The notes beneath the pieces were generated by a model, which ran no database searches, was not told where the DNA came from, and saw nothing but the letters and a program-made list of their open reading frames with translations. The position numbers were made by a program, and so were the translations under genes. A stretch of 64,000 bases of DNA from assembly GCF_023278045.1 (NCBI RefSeq), contig NZ_CP056783.1:1769501-1833500 (forward strand), written 5' to 3'. This stretch comes from Flavobacterium sp. K5-23. Lineage in GTDB: Bacteria; Bacteroidota; Bacteroidia; Flavobacteriales; Flavobacteriaceae. Below, piece after piece: positions 52,697-60,353 of this stretch; positions within the stretch are counted from its first letter, which is position 1, and each line of letters begins with the position of its first letter.

Positions 52697-54115
52697 CTAT
52701 TTAACCAATTTATTCAACATTCCATTGAAAATAAAACCGTGAAAGGGTAAAACAGCATACCAGTATAATTTCCCCCAGATTCCTCGAGGTCTAAAAGTAG
52801 CCGACTGATAAAGTGTGTTTCCTAAGATTTTGAATTCTAACCAAGCTTCGCCAGGGAGTTTCATTTCAGCAAAAAGAATGAGTTTCCCTTCTTCTTTATT
52901 GGAATACAACACACGCCAAAAATCAAGTGAGTCACCAGGATTAATATTGTGTTTGTTTGTACGTCCTCTTCTGGATCCTACGCCTCCATATAATTTATCA
53001 ATAAAGCCACGCAGATTCCACAGCCAATCTCCGTAATACCATCCCGTTTCTCCACCTATTGACCAAATTTTATTAATGGTGTATTCTCTGTCTATGATTT
53101 CTTTTTTTCTTCGGTCTATAAAACAATCTTTTTTAGGGATTTTTAGATAGGTAGAAATATTAGTTTTAAAGCGTCCGCTTACTAGTGAGTCTTTCCAGCT
53201 TGATGCTACATTATCTGCTTCTACTTTGAGTAATGCTCTGGATAATGCCATTTCATAAGTCATGGGTTTTACATCAAGTAATTCATTTATTTTAGTATCT
53301 CTACAAACGACTTCTACTTTCATACTACTAACTAAAGCACTGGCTAGTTTATAGGAAGTAGAGGTGACGAAATACAACCAGTAGGAGGATAGTTTTGGGG
53401 TCATTATTGGGATTGTAAAAATCCATCGTTTTAGGTTTTTTGCTTTGGCGAAAGCCAAAAGCATTTCTTTATAAGTCAGAATATCAGGTCCGCCAATATC
53501 AAAGTTTTGATTGTAGGTTACGGGATTTAGTAATGATTTTGATAAAAACTCTAGAACATCATTGATAGCAATAGGTTGGCATTTTGTATTGAGCCATTTT
53601 GGGGTAATCATTATAGGAAGTTTATTGACTAAATCTCGAATGATTTCAAAGGAAGCACTTCCGGAGCCAACAATGATACCAGCCCTTAGTGCAGTCATTA
53701 CATAAGTCCCTGAACTTAATATATCCTCTACATTTTTTCTTGAAGACAAATGTTTAGAAAGAGATTCGTCATTGACAATCCCGGTGAGATAAATTACTTG
53801 TTTGGCATTTGTTTTATTTATTCTTTGCACAAAATTATTTGCCGAAATGCTTTCTAACTCATCATAGTTGTCCGATGAACTAGACATAGAATGGATGAGG
53901 TAGTAAGCGGCATCAATATCTGATGGTATTTCTAAAAGAGTTTCTTCCTTAAGAAAATCAACTTCAATAACTTTAATATTCTTTTCAAATCCTTTTGGAA
54001 TTTTAAATCTGTTCCTATCCCTGACACAACAGATTATTTCATACCCATTAGCTACCAAAATTGGTAAAAGCCGTTTTCCAATGTAGCCCGTTGCCCCAGT
54101 TAAGAGAATTTTCAT
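52697..54115 (-). CDS. NAD(P)-binding SDR with C-terminal DUF2867 domain
   Basis: The 472-residue protein has an N-terminal atypical SDR domain (ILLTGATGYIGKRLLPILV, residues 3-21; YLIHSM; VIYLTGIVND; TALRAGIIVGSGSASFE). From about 330 a DUF2867 domain follows (WSIGGETGWYYGDWLWNLRG, GDSLDFWRVL, LPGEAWLEFKIL, GIWGKLYWYAVLPFHGFIF). The catalytic YxxxK of classical SDRs is not obvious, as in other atypical SDRs, so it may bind NAD(P) for a structural or sensing role. It is the last gene of the TetR-led operon, 18 bp after folE. Homologues occur with photolyase genes in other bacteria, but the reaction is unknown. Confidence 0.82.
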   Translation of the reverse strand: MKILLTGATGYIGKRLLPILVANGYEIICCVRDRNRFKIPKGFEKNIKVIEVDFLKEETLLEIPSDIDAAYYLIHSMSSSSDNYDELESISANNFVQRINKTNAKQVIYLTGIVNDESLSKHLSSRKNVEDILSSGTYVMTALRAGIIVGSGSASFEIIRDLVNKLPIMITPKWLNTKCQPIAINDVLEFLSKSLLNPVTYNQNFDIGGPDILTYKEMLLAFAKAKNLKRWIFTIPIMTPKLSSYWLYFVTSTSYKLASALVSSMKVEVVCRDTKINELLDVKPMTYEMALSRALLKVEADNVASSWKDSLVSGRFKTNISTYLKIPKKDCFIDRRKKEIIDREYTINKIWSIGGETGWYYGDWLWNLRGFIDKLYGGVGSRRGRTNKHNINPGDSLDFWRVLYSNKEEGKLILFAEMKLPGEAWLEFKILGNTLYQSATFRPRGIWGKLYWYAVLPFHGFIFNGMLNKLVK

Positions 54116-54133
54116 TTTGTTTTTTATTTAAAT

Positions 54134-54745
54134 TTAACTCAATTTATTTGAAATCAGACTTATAAACTCTTTTCTTGTTTTGTTTTTTTCAAATGCTCCT
54201 GTAAAAGAGGAAGTGGTAGTAAATGAATTTTGTTTTTCAATACCACGCATTTGCATACACATATGTTGTGCTTCAATAACTACCGCGACTCCTAATGGTT
54301 CTAGTGCTTCCTGAATGCAATTTTTTATTTGGTCTGTTAAACGTTCTTGCACTTGCATTCTTCGAGAATATGCATCTACAATTCTTGGTATTTTACTTAG
54401 CCCTACAATTTTTCCATTTGGTATATAAGCTATATGTGCTTTTCCAAAAAAAGGTAACATATGGTGCTCGCACATTGAATATACTTCAATGTTTTTTACA
54501 ACAATCATTTGGCTGTGGTTTTCGGTAAATAATGCTGATTTTAATATTTCTAAAGGATCTAAAGCGTAACCATGGGTTAAAAACTGCAACGCTTTAGCGG
54601 CTCTTTCAGGAGTTTTCTCAAGGCCTTCTCTAGTTATATCTTCACCTAGACCATATATTATTGTTTTGTAATTTTCTGCTAATAGAGCGGTTGTTTCAGC
54701 ATTGTATTGTTCTTTTTTCTCGTAATTCTTCATTTCTTTAATCAT
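54134..54745 (-). CDS. folE: GTP cyclohydrolase I
   Basis: The 203-residue enzyme converts GTP to 7,8-dihydroneopterin triphosphate, the entry to folate and pterins. Zinc ligands are seen in [20 protein letters not shown] (Cys and His) and in [13 protein letters not shown] (second Cys), with [22 protein letters not shown] and the substrate block SSFTGAFE. Length and motifs are standard. Being inside a TetR-led operon opposite a photolyase gene suggests a dedicated, perhaps light-induced copy that supplies a chromophore; whether a second housekeeping folE exists elsewhere cannot be told from the window. Start Met1 or Met5 (MKNYEKK). Confidence 0.96.
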   Translation of the reverse strand: MIKEMKNYEKKEQYNAETTALLAENYKTIIYGLGEDITREGLEKTPERAAKALQFLTHGYALDPLEILKSALFTENHSQMIVVKNIEVYSMCEHHMLPFFGKAHIAYIPNGKIVGLSKIPRIVDAYSRRMQVQERLTDQIKNCIQEALEPLGVAVVIEAQHMCMQMRGIEKQNSFTTTSSFTGAFEKNKTRKEFISLISNKLS

Positions 54746-54775
54746 ACACTTGGTTATTGCAATTTAGCTAGGTTA

Positions 54776-55459
54776 TTATATTTTAAAGGTTACTATACCG
54801 TAATCCATTTCGAAGATTTGACCGGAGATGGATTTTGCTTTTTGAGACATTAAAAAGTCAGCCATATCTGCGACTTCTTCGGGTTTTAAGTATCCTTTCA
54901 TAGGGTGTCGTTCCATCATGTTTTCTTTCATCCGGTCATTGCGTAAAATACCTGCCGAAAGTGAGGTTTCGGTAATCGTAGGAGCAATGGCATTGATGCG
55001 TACTACCGATGCCAATTCAGCTCCTAACGATTTAACTAATCCTTCTACACCTGCTTTGGCTGTTGCTATACTGGCATGAAATGGCATACCAAGTTTTGCT
55101 GCTACAGTACTAAATAAGATGATTGATGGATTAGTCCCTTTCTTTAAAACAGGTAAATATTCCTGAATGACTTTTACAGCTCCAATTACATTAATTTCAA
55201 AGTCGTTTCTGAAATCGTCAATGCTTAAACTTCCTATTGGCTTTAGATTAATAGAACCGGGGCAGTATATAAGTGTGTCAATAGCTTCAATTTTGGGCAA
55301 GGAGTCTTTCAAAACATCTAATGAGAAATGAGTTAAGTTAGGATGGCTAACATTAGGCGCATTTCTACTAATATTGTAAATGTTATTTTGCTCTAATTGT
55401 TGTAATAAAATAGCATTTCCTATTCCTTTACTCCCGCCTATAATAAGTATGTTTTTCAT
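54776..55459 (-). CDS. SDR-family protein lacking the catalytic tyrosine
   Basis: The 227-residue Rossmann protein has a classical SDR start (NILIIGGSKGIGNA, cofactor loop GGSKGIG at 8-14) and the Ser of the active site (ILFSTVAAKLGM, Ser117). The YxxxK motif, however, reads Ile131-Ala-Thr-Ala-Lys135: the Lys is kept but the Tyr is replaced by Ile. The rest is well kept (RINAIAPTITETSL near 155, LMSQKAKSISGQIFEMDYG at the end). It may bind NAD(P) without classical dehydrogenase chemistry or use another residue. It lies between the TIGR03643 gene (19 bp) and folE (30 bp); a pterin-related role is a guess from context. Confidence 0.85.
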   Translation of the reverse strand: MKNILIIGGSKGIGNAILLQQLEQNNIYNISRNAPNVSHPNLTHFSLDVLKDSLPKIEAIDTLIYCPGSINLKPIGSLSIDDFRNDFEINVIGAVKVIQEYLPVLKKGTNPSIILFSTVAAKLGMPFHASIATAKAGVEGLVKSLGAELASVVRINAIAPTITETSLSAGILRNDRMKENMMERHPMKGYLKPEEVADMADFLMSQKAKSISGQIFEMDYGIVTFKI

Positions 55460-55478
55460 TTTAAAAGGGTATGTGAAT

Positions 55479-55757
55479 TTATCTTTTTGAAATTTTATTA
55501 TTATTTATTTGTCTTTGTCTGCTACATTTAAATCTGCCTTTATCAAAATCGCGAAGTTTTTCATGTTTTGTTTTTCGGCCTTGTACGCGTTCTCGCCACA
55601 TTCTAAAACTGGAAGGTTTCATTTCAGTACGCATTAATTCAATTACTCCATGTTCTTTTAACCCAAATTGCATTAGTATAGCATCAAATGTCGTTCGGTC
55701 CTCCCAAGCCATTTCAATGATTCTATCTTTATCAATGTCATTGAATATTATTTTCAT
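55479..55757 (-). CDS. TIGR03643 (DUF2805) small protein
   Basis: The 92-residue basic protein matches TIGR03643: DRIIEMAWEDRTTFDAI, MQFGLKEHGVIELMRTEMKP, SSFRMWRERVQGRKTKHEKL. Its start overlaps the end of the aarF-like gene by four bases (ATGA), so it is translationally coupled. The helix-rich N-terminal half followed by an Arg/Lys-rich half looks like a small helix-turn-helix or nucleic-acid-binding protein, but no function is established for the family. Family members tend to appear near photolyase/cryptochrome genes, as here. Confidence 0.85.
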   Translation of the reverse strand: MKIIFNDIDKDRIIEMAWEDRTTFDAILMQFGLKEHGVIELMRTEMKPSSFRMWRERVQGRKTKHEKLRDFDKGRFKCSRQRQINNNKISKR

Positions 55758-57058
55758 AAATGATATTTTTGATATTCATTGACAACAATTTTAGCTTTCA
55801 AATCAAACATTAAATTATAGAGCCCAAAAAAGGTTCTGTTCATATAAATAAAGTGTTTAGATCCTCTATTTCCATTCATTTTTTTAAGATTGGTATCATT
55901 AGCAAAACGCTCACCTAATTTGGCTATACTTTCAAAGAATTCTTCATCCGAAAAATCAAAAGTTACTGATTGAAATGGTTTTGTAAACAGCGATAATAAA
56001 TCATAAAACATAGCTGTGAAATAAGTTACTTCCTCTTTAGTATCCTCTTTTCTTATAATTTCCAGTTCAAATAATTTCGCACTGAATAATTCAGGGTTGT
56101 TAATGACTTCTTTGTTGATTAGCTCAAAATAGGGTATGTAGAAATCGTTTGGAATTGTTTTCATACATCCAAAATCCAGTGCTACCAATTCAATATTTTC
56201 ATTGACCAAAAAATTTCCAGGATGTGGATCAGCATGGACTTTTTTAAGTATATGAATTTGGTACATATAAAAATCCCATAATGCTTGTCCTAATTTATTA
56301 GCAATTTCTGGATCAGTATTTTTATATTCAGATAAATGAACGCCACTCATCCAGTCCATCGTGATTATTTTCTCTGAAGAGTATTCAGGATAATAGTTAG
56401 GGAAAGCTAGATTGTCTATTTTTTGACAAGCTAATACAACAGCTTGACTTTGCTCAAGTTCCAGTAAATAATTTGTTTCTTCAATAAGTTTATCCTCTAC
56501 TTCTTTAAAATATTTATCGGAGTCTTTTCCTTGAAGATTAAACATTCTAACAGCGATGGGTTTTACCAGTGCCAAATCAGAGGATATACTTTTAGCAACT
56601 CCTGGATATTGAATTTTCACAGCCAGTTTTTTTCCATCCTTTACAGCTAAATGTACTTGTCCAATACTAGCTGCGTTTATCGAAGTGGCATTGAACTCAT
56701 CAAATATTTCATAAGGCGTTTTACCTAGATTAGATTTGAAGGTTTTAAGAACTAATGGAGCAGATAAAGGGGGTACTGAGAACTGTGATAATGAAAATTT
56801 CTCGACATAAGCCTGTGGTAAGAAGTTTTTATCCATACTTAACATTTGCGCTACTTTCAGTGCGCTACCTTTTAAGCTTTTTAATCCATCGTATATATCT
56901 TCCGCATTATCTTCATTTAATTTATCACGAGTTAAGTCACTATTGACCATTTTCTCGCCATAGTATTTCAAGTAGTTCACGCCAACTTTAGCACCTGTTT
57001 GTACTAGTTTAGTCGCTCTTTCAATTTTTGAGGTGGGTATGTAATCTATAGTTTTCAT
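55754..57058 (-). CDS. AarF/ABC1/UbiB-family protein kinase-like ATPase
   Basis: The 434-residue protein is an ABC1/UbiB atypical kinase. Visible are the N-terminal extension motif in KGSALKVAQMLSMD (residues 63-76; the canonical KxGQ here reads KVAQ), the Ala-rich loop NAASIGQVHLA, catalytic Lys in KLAVKIQYPG, and active-site blocks HADPHPGNFLVNENIELVALDFGCMK. Relatives act in ubiquinone or isoprenoid-lipid metabolism (UbiB, COQ8). Flavobacteria use menaquinone, so a role with isoprenoids, perhaps carotenoid-linked, is possible. It overlaps the TetR gene by one base and TIGR03643 by four. Confidence 0.88.
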   Translation of the reverse strand: MKTIDYIPTSKIERATKLVQTGAKVGVNYLKYYGEKMVNSDLTRDKLNEDNAEDIYDGLKSLKGSALKVAQMLSMDKNFLPQAYVEKFSLSQFSVPPLSAPLVLKTFKSNLGKTPYEIFDEFNATSINAASIGQVHLAVKDGKKLAVKIQYPGVAKSISSDLALVKPIAVRMFNLQGKDSDKYFKEVEDKLIEETNYLLELEQSQAVVLACQKIDNLAFPNYYPEYSSEKIITMDWMSGVHLSEYKNTDPEIANKLGQALWDFYMYQIHILKKVHADPHPGNFLVNENIELVALDFGCMKTIPNDFYIPYFELINKEVINNPELFSAKLFELEIIRKEDTKEEVTYFTAMFYDLLSLFTKPFQSVTFDFSDEEFFESIAKLGERFANDTNLKKMNGNRGSKHFIYMNRTFFGLYNLMFDLKAKIVVNEYQKYHL

Positions 57059-57717
57059 TATTTTTTTTGTATTTTTTCTTTAAACATAAATTTTCCAAAA
57101 TCTATCAAGCTGTCAATAGGTGCTAGATTCATTAATTCGAAACTTAGCTTCACTGATTTTTCTATATAGATATCTGTTTTTTCAAATCCAGCGGAATCGT
57201 CTTCTAACCAAAACTTCATTGCCATTAATAACTGTATCCAAGAACTTTCTTGCAATGCTTTTTCTTGCATTTTTTGTAATTTTTCTTGTTTGATTCGGTA
57301 CTCATCAGTAATGATATTCGTAACGTATTCTAGAAACGCTGTGCGTAAACTAGAAAGTTGTGCTAGATTTTTAAGTTGGTTTTGATGTGTATTCAAACTT
57401 TGACTTACATAACTTCTGTTAGCAGTTAATAATTCAAAAAAAGTAAAATAGAAACTTAGCATTTTACTCTTCATATCATAATCTGGGTAATTAGGGTCTT
57501 TATGTAATAGTTCGACAGTCTTTTCCAAAAATATTTTAAAAATTTCCTTTTCAATACTTTCTATTGTACCAAAGAAATCATAGAATTCGGATTCAGTAAA
57601 ATTATTTTCTTTCGAGAATAAATAAACTGATTTTGGCTTTTCACTATGGTTTAATGTATATTCCATATAAAGTGAAACTATTTTGTCTTTTGTTATTTTG
57701 GTTTTTTTAGTTGCCAT
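57058..57717 (-). CDS. TetR-family transcriptional regulator
   Basis: The 219-residue protein has an N-terminal TetR-type helix-turn-helix (KDKIVSLYMEYTLNHSEKPKSVYLFSKE read as three helices up to FTESEFYDFFGTIESIEKEI, about 9-58). An all-helical ligand domain follows (about 65-215, LLTANRSYVSQSLNTHQNQLK, ESSWIQLLMAMKFWLEDDSAG). It is the first gene of the six-gene operon and is divergent from the TIGR01777 gene. The intergenic region holds an inverted repeat that also occurs before crtI, so this protein is a leading candidate to bind both. Its ligand is unknown. Confidence 0.82.
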   Translation of the reverse strand: MATKKTKITKDKIVSLYMEYTLNHSEKPKSVYLFSKENNFTESEFYDFFGTIESIEKEIFKIFLEKTVELLHKDPNYPDYDMKSKMLSFYFTFFELLTANRSYVSQSLNTHQNQLKNLAQLSSLRTAFLEYVTNIITDEYRIKQEKLQKMQEKALQESSWIQLLMAMKFWLEDDSAGFEKTDIYIEKSVKLSFELMNLAPIDSLIDFGKFMFKEKIQKK

Positions 57718-57743
57718 TTTTTCTTTTTATTAATTTGAATGTA

Positions 57744-57806
57744 TAAAGATAGTAACTGTTTAACGAAATACTGTTAAAGTTAAACAAAATATTTATCGTA
57801 TCTTTG
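57744..57806. promoter_or_regulatory. Divergent promoter region with GTTTAAC-N14-GTTAAAC operator
   Basis: A perfect inverted repeat, GTTTAAC (57758-57764) and GTTAAAC (57779-57785), with a 14-bp spacer, sits between two -7 boxes. TATCTTTG (57799-57806) faces the TIGR01777 gene. On the minus strand TATCTTTA (57744-57751), one base off consensus, faces the TetR operon. An extra GTTAAAG lies at 57773. The flanks TGTTTAAmG and GTTAAACAAA match the operator at crtI (47308-47339). Confidence 0.6.
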
Positions 57807-57827
57807 GTTAAGCTTAATTGTAAACAG

Positions 57828-58736
57828 ATGAAAAAGAATGTTTTAATATCAGGAGGCACTGGTTTTGTTGGAAGAAATCTAACTGATTTATTGATTAATA
57901 ATGGGTATTCGGTTTCTATTTTGAGTCGAAGAAAACGCAATAATACCACAGATATTTATTATTATACTTGGGATGTTGAAAAACAAACCATTGAAGAAGA
58001 GGCTGTACTTAAAGCTGATTATATTGTGCATCTTGCTGGGGAGAATATAGCAGGTGAACGTTGGTCAGAAAAAAGGAAGAAAGCCATTATTGCGAGCAGG
58101 GAATTGTCTGCTGCTTTAATTCATTCGGTTTTGAAGCAAAATAATAAGAAGTTAGATGCCTTTGTTTCTGCTTCAGCAATTGGAATATACGGAGCATTTA
58201 ACGGGGAAGAAATTTGTACCGAAGATACTCCTGTAGCAAATGATTTTTTGGGTACCGCCTGCCAAAAATGGGAAGCTTCAGCAAATACTATAGAAAGTTT
58301 AGGAATTAGAACGGTTAAAATAAGAACAGGATTAGTATTGGGTAAAAATGATGGTTTTCTAAATAAGCTAACGCCTATCTTTAAATTAAAACTGGGTTCT
58401 GCTTTAGGATCTGGAAAACAATATATGCCATGGGTTTATGTTGACGATTTGTGTCGCATCTATCTTGAGGCTATCAAGAACACAAATATGTCAGGAGCTT
58501 ACAATGCTGCAATCAATGATGGAACTACAAATGCCATTTTTTCTAAGGCATTGGCCAAAGTTTATGGTTACTCCATCTGGTTGCCAAATGTTCCTTCATT
58601 CTTACTAAAAATTGTTTTGGGAGAAATGTCAAAGTTAGTGTTGTCCGGGAGAAGAGTGTCTTCTGATAAATTGAATAAGTTAGGGTTTCAATTTTATTTT
58701 AATAATTTGCAGGATACGCTAAAAAAATGTTTGTAG
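57828..58736 (+). CDS. TIGR01777-family NAD-dependent epimerase-like oxidoreductase
   Basis: The 302-residue extended-SDR protein begins KNVLISGGTGFVGRNLTDLLINNG and contains the family blocks DYIVHLAGENIAGERWSEKRKK, SASAIGIYG, WEASA and PWVYVDDLCRIYLEAI. It ends in a DUF1731-like tail (NVPSFLLKIVLGEMSKLVLSGRRVSSDKL). Such proteins are often encoded with SRPBCC domains, as in this island. Substrate unknown; the older name cell division inhibitor SulA is misleading. The frame opens at a TTG (57804) that overlaps the TATCTTTG box, so the ATG at 57828 is used. It is divergent from the TetR operon and probably under the same operator. Confidence 0.9.
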   Translation: MKKNVLISGGTGFVGRNLTDLLINNGYSVSILSRRKRNNTTDIYYYTWDVEKQTIEEEAVLKADYIVHLAGENIAGERWSEKRKKAIIASRELSAALIHSVLKQNNKKLDAFVSASAIGIYGAFNGEEICTEDTPVANDFLGTACQKWEASANTIESLGIRTVKIRTGLVLGKNDGFLNKLTPIFKLKLGSALGSGKQYMPWVYVDDLCRIYLEAIKNTNMSGAYNAAINDGTTNAIFSKALAKVYGYSIWLPNVPSFLLKIVLGEMSKLVLSGRRVSSDKLNKLGFQFYFNNLQDTLKKCL

Positions 58737-58744
58737 AGTAGAAT

Positions 58745-59284
58745 TTATTGTAGAATACATTTAGTTTCCACTTTTACAATTTTGGAAATTTTACTGATTA
58801 CTATGGATGGGATTTCTATTTTAAAATCATCAGTATTTAATGGAAAATTTGAAAGTATTTCAATTCCTTTTGGTGTTTTTTTAATTTTAGCTGAAACTCG
58901 TATGTTTTTTGATTTTCCATGGATATAAATCTTTCCTTTGATTTGATATTCTTTAGCAATTTCAGTTACGTTTCTAAGTTCAAATTTTTCTATCACTCCT
59001 TTAAATGTGGCTTTTGGGTATTTTCTACTTTCTAAATAATTTTCATTAAAATGTTGCTCCATTAAATTTCTTTCAAATCGAAATTGAGAAATATAAGCAA
59101 CATAATAAATTGTACTGTTTTTGGGATTAAACACACAGCTGACTACTTTGTTTATTGCTTCCACTTCTTCAAAAAACGGTACCGACGCCTCAAAAACGAT
59201 GATTCCTTTATTGGAAGTCATTTTATCTTGGGCGGTAACTGTATTTGCTAAGAATAGCAGAAATAAAAGTAGTTTTATTTTCAT
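58745..59284 (-). CDS. YceI-family lipid-binding protein, exported
   Basis: The 179-residue protein has a signal peptide (MKIKLLLFLLFLANTVTA/QD) and the YceI beta-barrel pattern (GIIVFEASVPFFEEVEAINK, FNENYLESRKYPKATFKG, EYQIKGKIYIHGKSKNI, DDFKIEIPSIVISKISK). YceI proteins bind isoprenoid or amide lipids in the periplasm. Its place next to the carotenoid island fits a role with isoprenoids, but it is convergent with the TIGR01777 gene (8 bp between stops) and may be regulated on its own. Confidence 0.88.
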   Translation of the reverse strand: MKIKLLLFLLFLANTVTAQDKMTSNKGIIVFEASVPFFEEVEAINKVVSCVFNPKNSTIYYVAYISQFRFERNLMEQHFNENYLESRKYPKATFKGVIEKFELRNVTEIAKEYQIKGKIYIHGKSKNIRVSAKIKKTPKGIEILSNFPLNTDDFKIEIPSIVISKISKIVKVETKCILQ

Positions 59285-59372
59285 GGTGTTTTATGAATTT
59301 ACCTCTTATCTAAAGTTACGAAATTTTGAGCAGAATACCATTAAATAAAGCTGAAACATCTTCCAAAAAAGA

Positions 59373-59404
59373 ACCCCTAAAGGCATTTTTATCGCTTTAG
59401 GGGT
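59373..59404 (-). terminator. Terminator of the thioesterase-rmuC operon
   Basis: ACCCCTAAAG (59373-59382) pairs with CTTTAGGGGT (59395-59404); on the minus strand the hairpin is followed by CTTTTTT. Confidence 0.8.
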
Positions 59405-59433
59405 AAGTTTACGTGTTTATGTGTTTTTTAAGG

Positions 59434-59979
59434 CTATAATTCGACTAATACTTTGTAATTGTTTAGAGTTGCCAAGCTTTCTAAAGAACCGTAATCAACG
59501 TTTTTGTCATCTTGATTGCTTACTTTTTTCAGGGTTATTTGTTTGAGACATTTGTGAAAGCGTCGTACTTCATTTAAATTCGAAAGTATTAATCCAGGCA
59601 CTGCTACCGTTTTTCCGTCTTTGTCCTTTGAAACCATAGTGAAATAAGAGGAGTTACAATGTTTAGTTTTTCCGGTTTGAATATTCTCCGACTCTACGCG
59701 AATACCAATAATCATTGAACTGTTTCCCACATAATTCACGCTTGCCTTCATAGTCACAAGTTCTCCCACCTCGATAGGTTTCAAGAAATTCACCGTGTCC
59801 ACTGAAGCGGTAACGCAATAGTTTCCTGAAAATTTTGACGCACAAGCAAAAGCAATCTGGTCAAGTAATGATAAAATATAGCCACCATGAATCTTACCGC
59901 TGAAATTGGTGTGTGAAGGCAACATTAATTCTGATATACTGATATTCGACGAAGCAACAGTTTTGAATTGACTATCCAT
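59434..59979 (-). CDS. Acyl-CoA thioesterase (YciA/4HBT hotdog family)
   Basis: The 181-residue protein has the hotdog thioesterase signature HTNFSGKIHGGYILSLLDQIAF (residues 23-44, read in two overlapping parts HTNFSGKIHGG and YILSLLDQIAF), with the catalytic Asp in LLDQ, and ASVDTVNFLKPIEVGELV. By family it hydrolyses acyl-CoA to free acid in the cytoplasm. It carries a C-terminal extension of about 35 residues (KVSNQDDKNVDYGSLES). It lies 3 bp after the small membrane protein gene and ends the rmuC-led operon. Confidence 0.88.
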   Translation of the reverse strand: MDSQFKTVASSNISISELMLPSHTNFSGKIHGGYILSLLDQIAFACASKFSGNYCVTASVDTVNFLKPIEVGELVTMKASVNYVGNSSMIIGIRVESENIQTGKTKHCNSSYFTMVSKDKDGKTVAVPGLILSNLNEVRRFHKCLKQITLKKVSNQDDKNVDYGSLESLATLNNYKVLVEL

Positions 59980-59982
59980 AGT

Positions 59983-60348
59983 TTATTTTGTTTTGAAAGG
60001 AGAATTGTCTTTTCGAACGTCAGTAATAAAATAATGGGTATCTCCCCACCATGGAAAAGTTTTGTAACGTTCAATATAAGTAACCTTTACGTATCTTCCT
60101 TCCATTTCTTTTAAATCGGCAATGACTTTTTCATCTTTATCCAATACAGAAAAAGAAAAAATTTGAGCACCGGAAATACCCTGACTCAATTCGCCTTCCC
60201 AAGTTTTGTAAATCACTCCTTTATGGCTAAATTTAATTAATTCACCTGATCGTGTGCCTTCACTATAAGTGGCATAGTATAAAAAAGTGAAGTAACATAT
60301 AACAGACAAAACAACTACTCCTGTAAGAATTCCTAAAAATTTTTTCAT
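59983..60348 (-). CDS. Small membrane-anchored protein of unknown function
   Basis: The 121-residue protein has one N-terminal hydrophobic helix (FLGILTGVVVLSVICYFTFLYY, about 4-25, likely a membrane anchor) and an extracytoplasmic beta-rich part (SGELIKFSHKGVIYKTWEGEL, GAQIFSFSVLDKDEKVI, GRYVKVTYIERYKTFPWWGD). The short OB- or SH3-like pattern suggests a small beta-barrel. I do not recognise a characterised family; names given to such proteins in databases are not trustworthy. It lies 5 bp after rmuC and 3 bp before the thioesterase gene. Confidence 0.65.
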   Translation of the reverse strand: MKKFLGILTGVVVLSVICYFTFLYYATYSEGTRSGELIKFSHKGVIYKTWEGELSQGISGAQIFSFSVLDKDEKVIADLKEMEGRYVKVTYIERYKTFPWWGDTHYFITDVRKDNSPFKTK

Positions 60349-60353
60349 AATGA

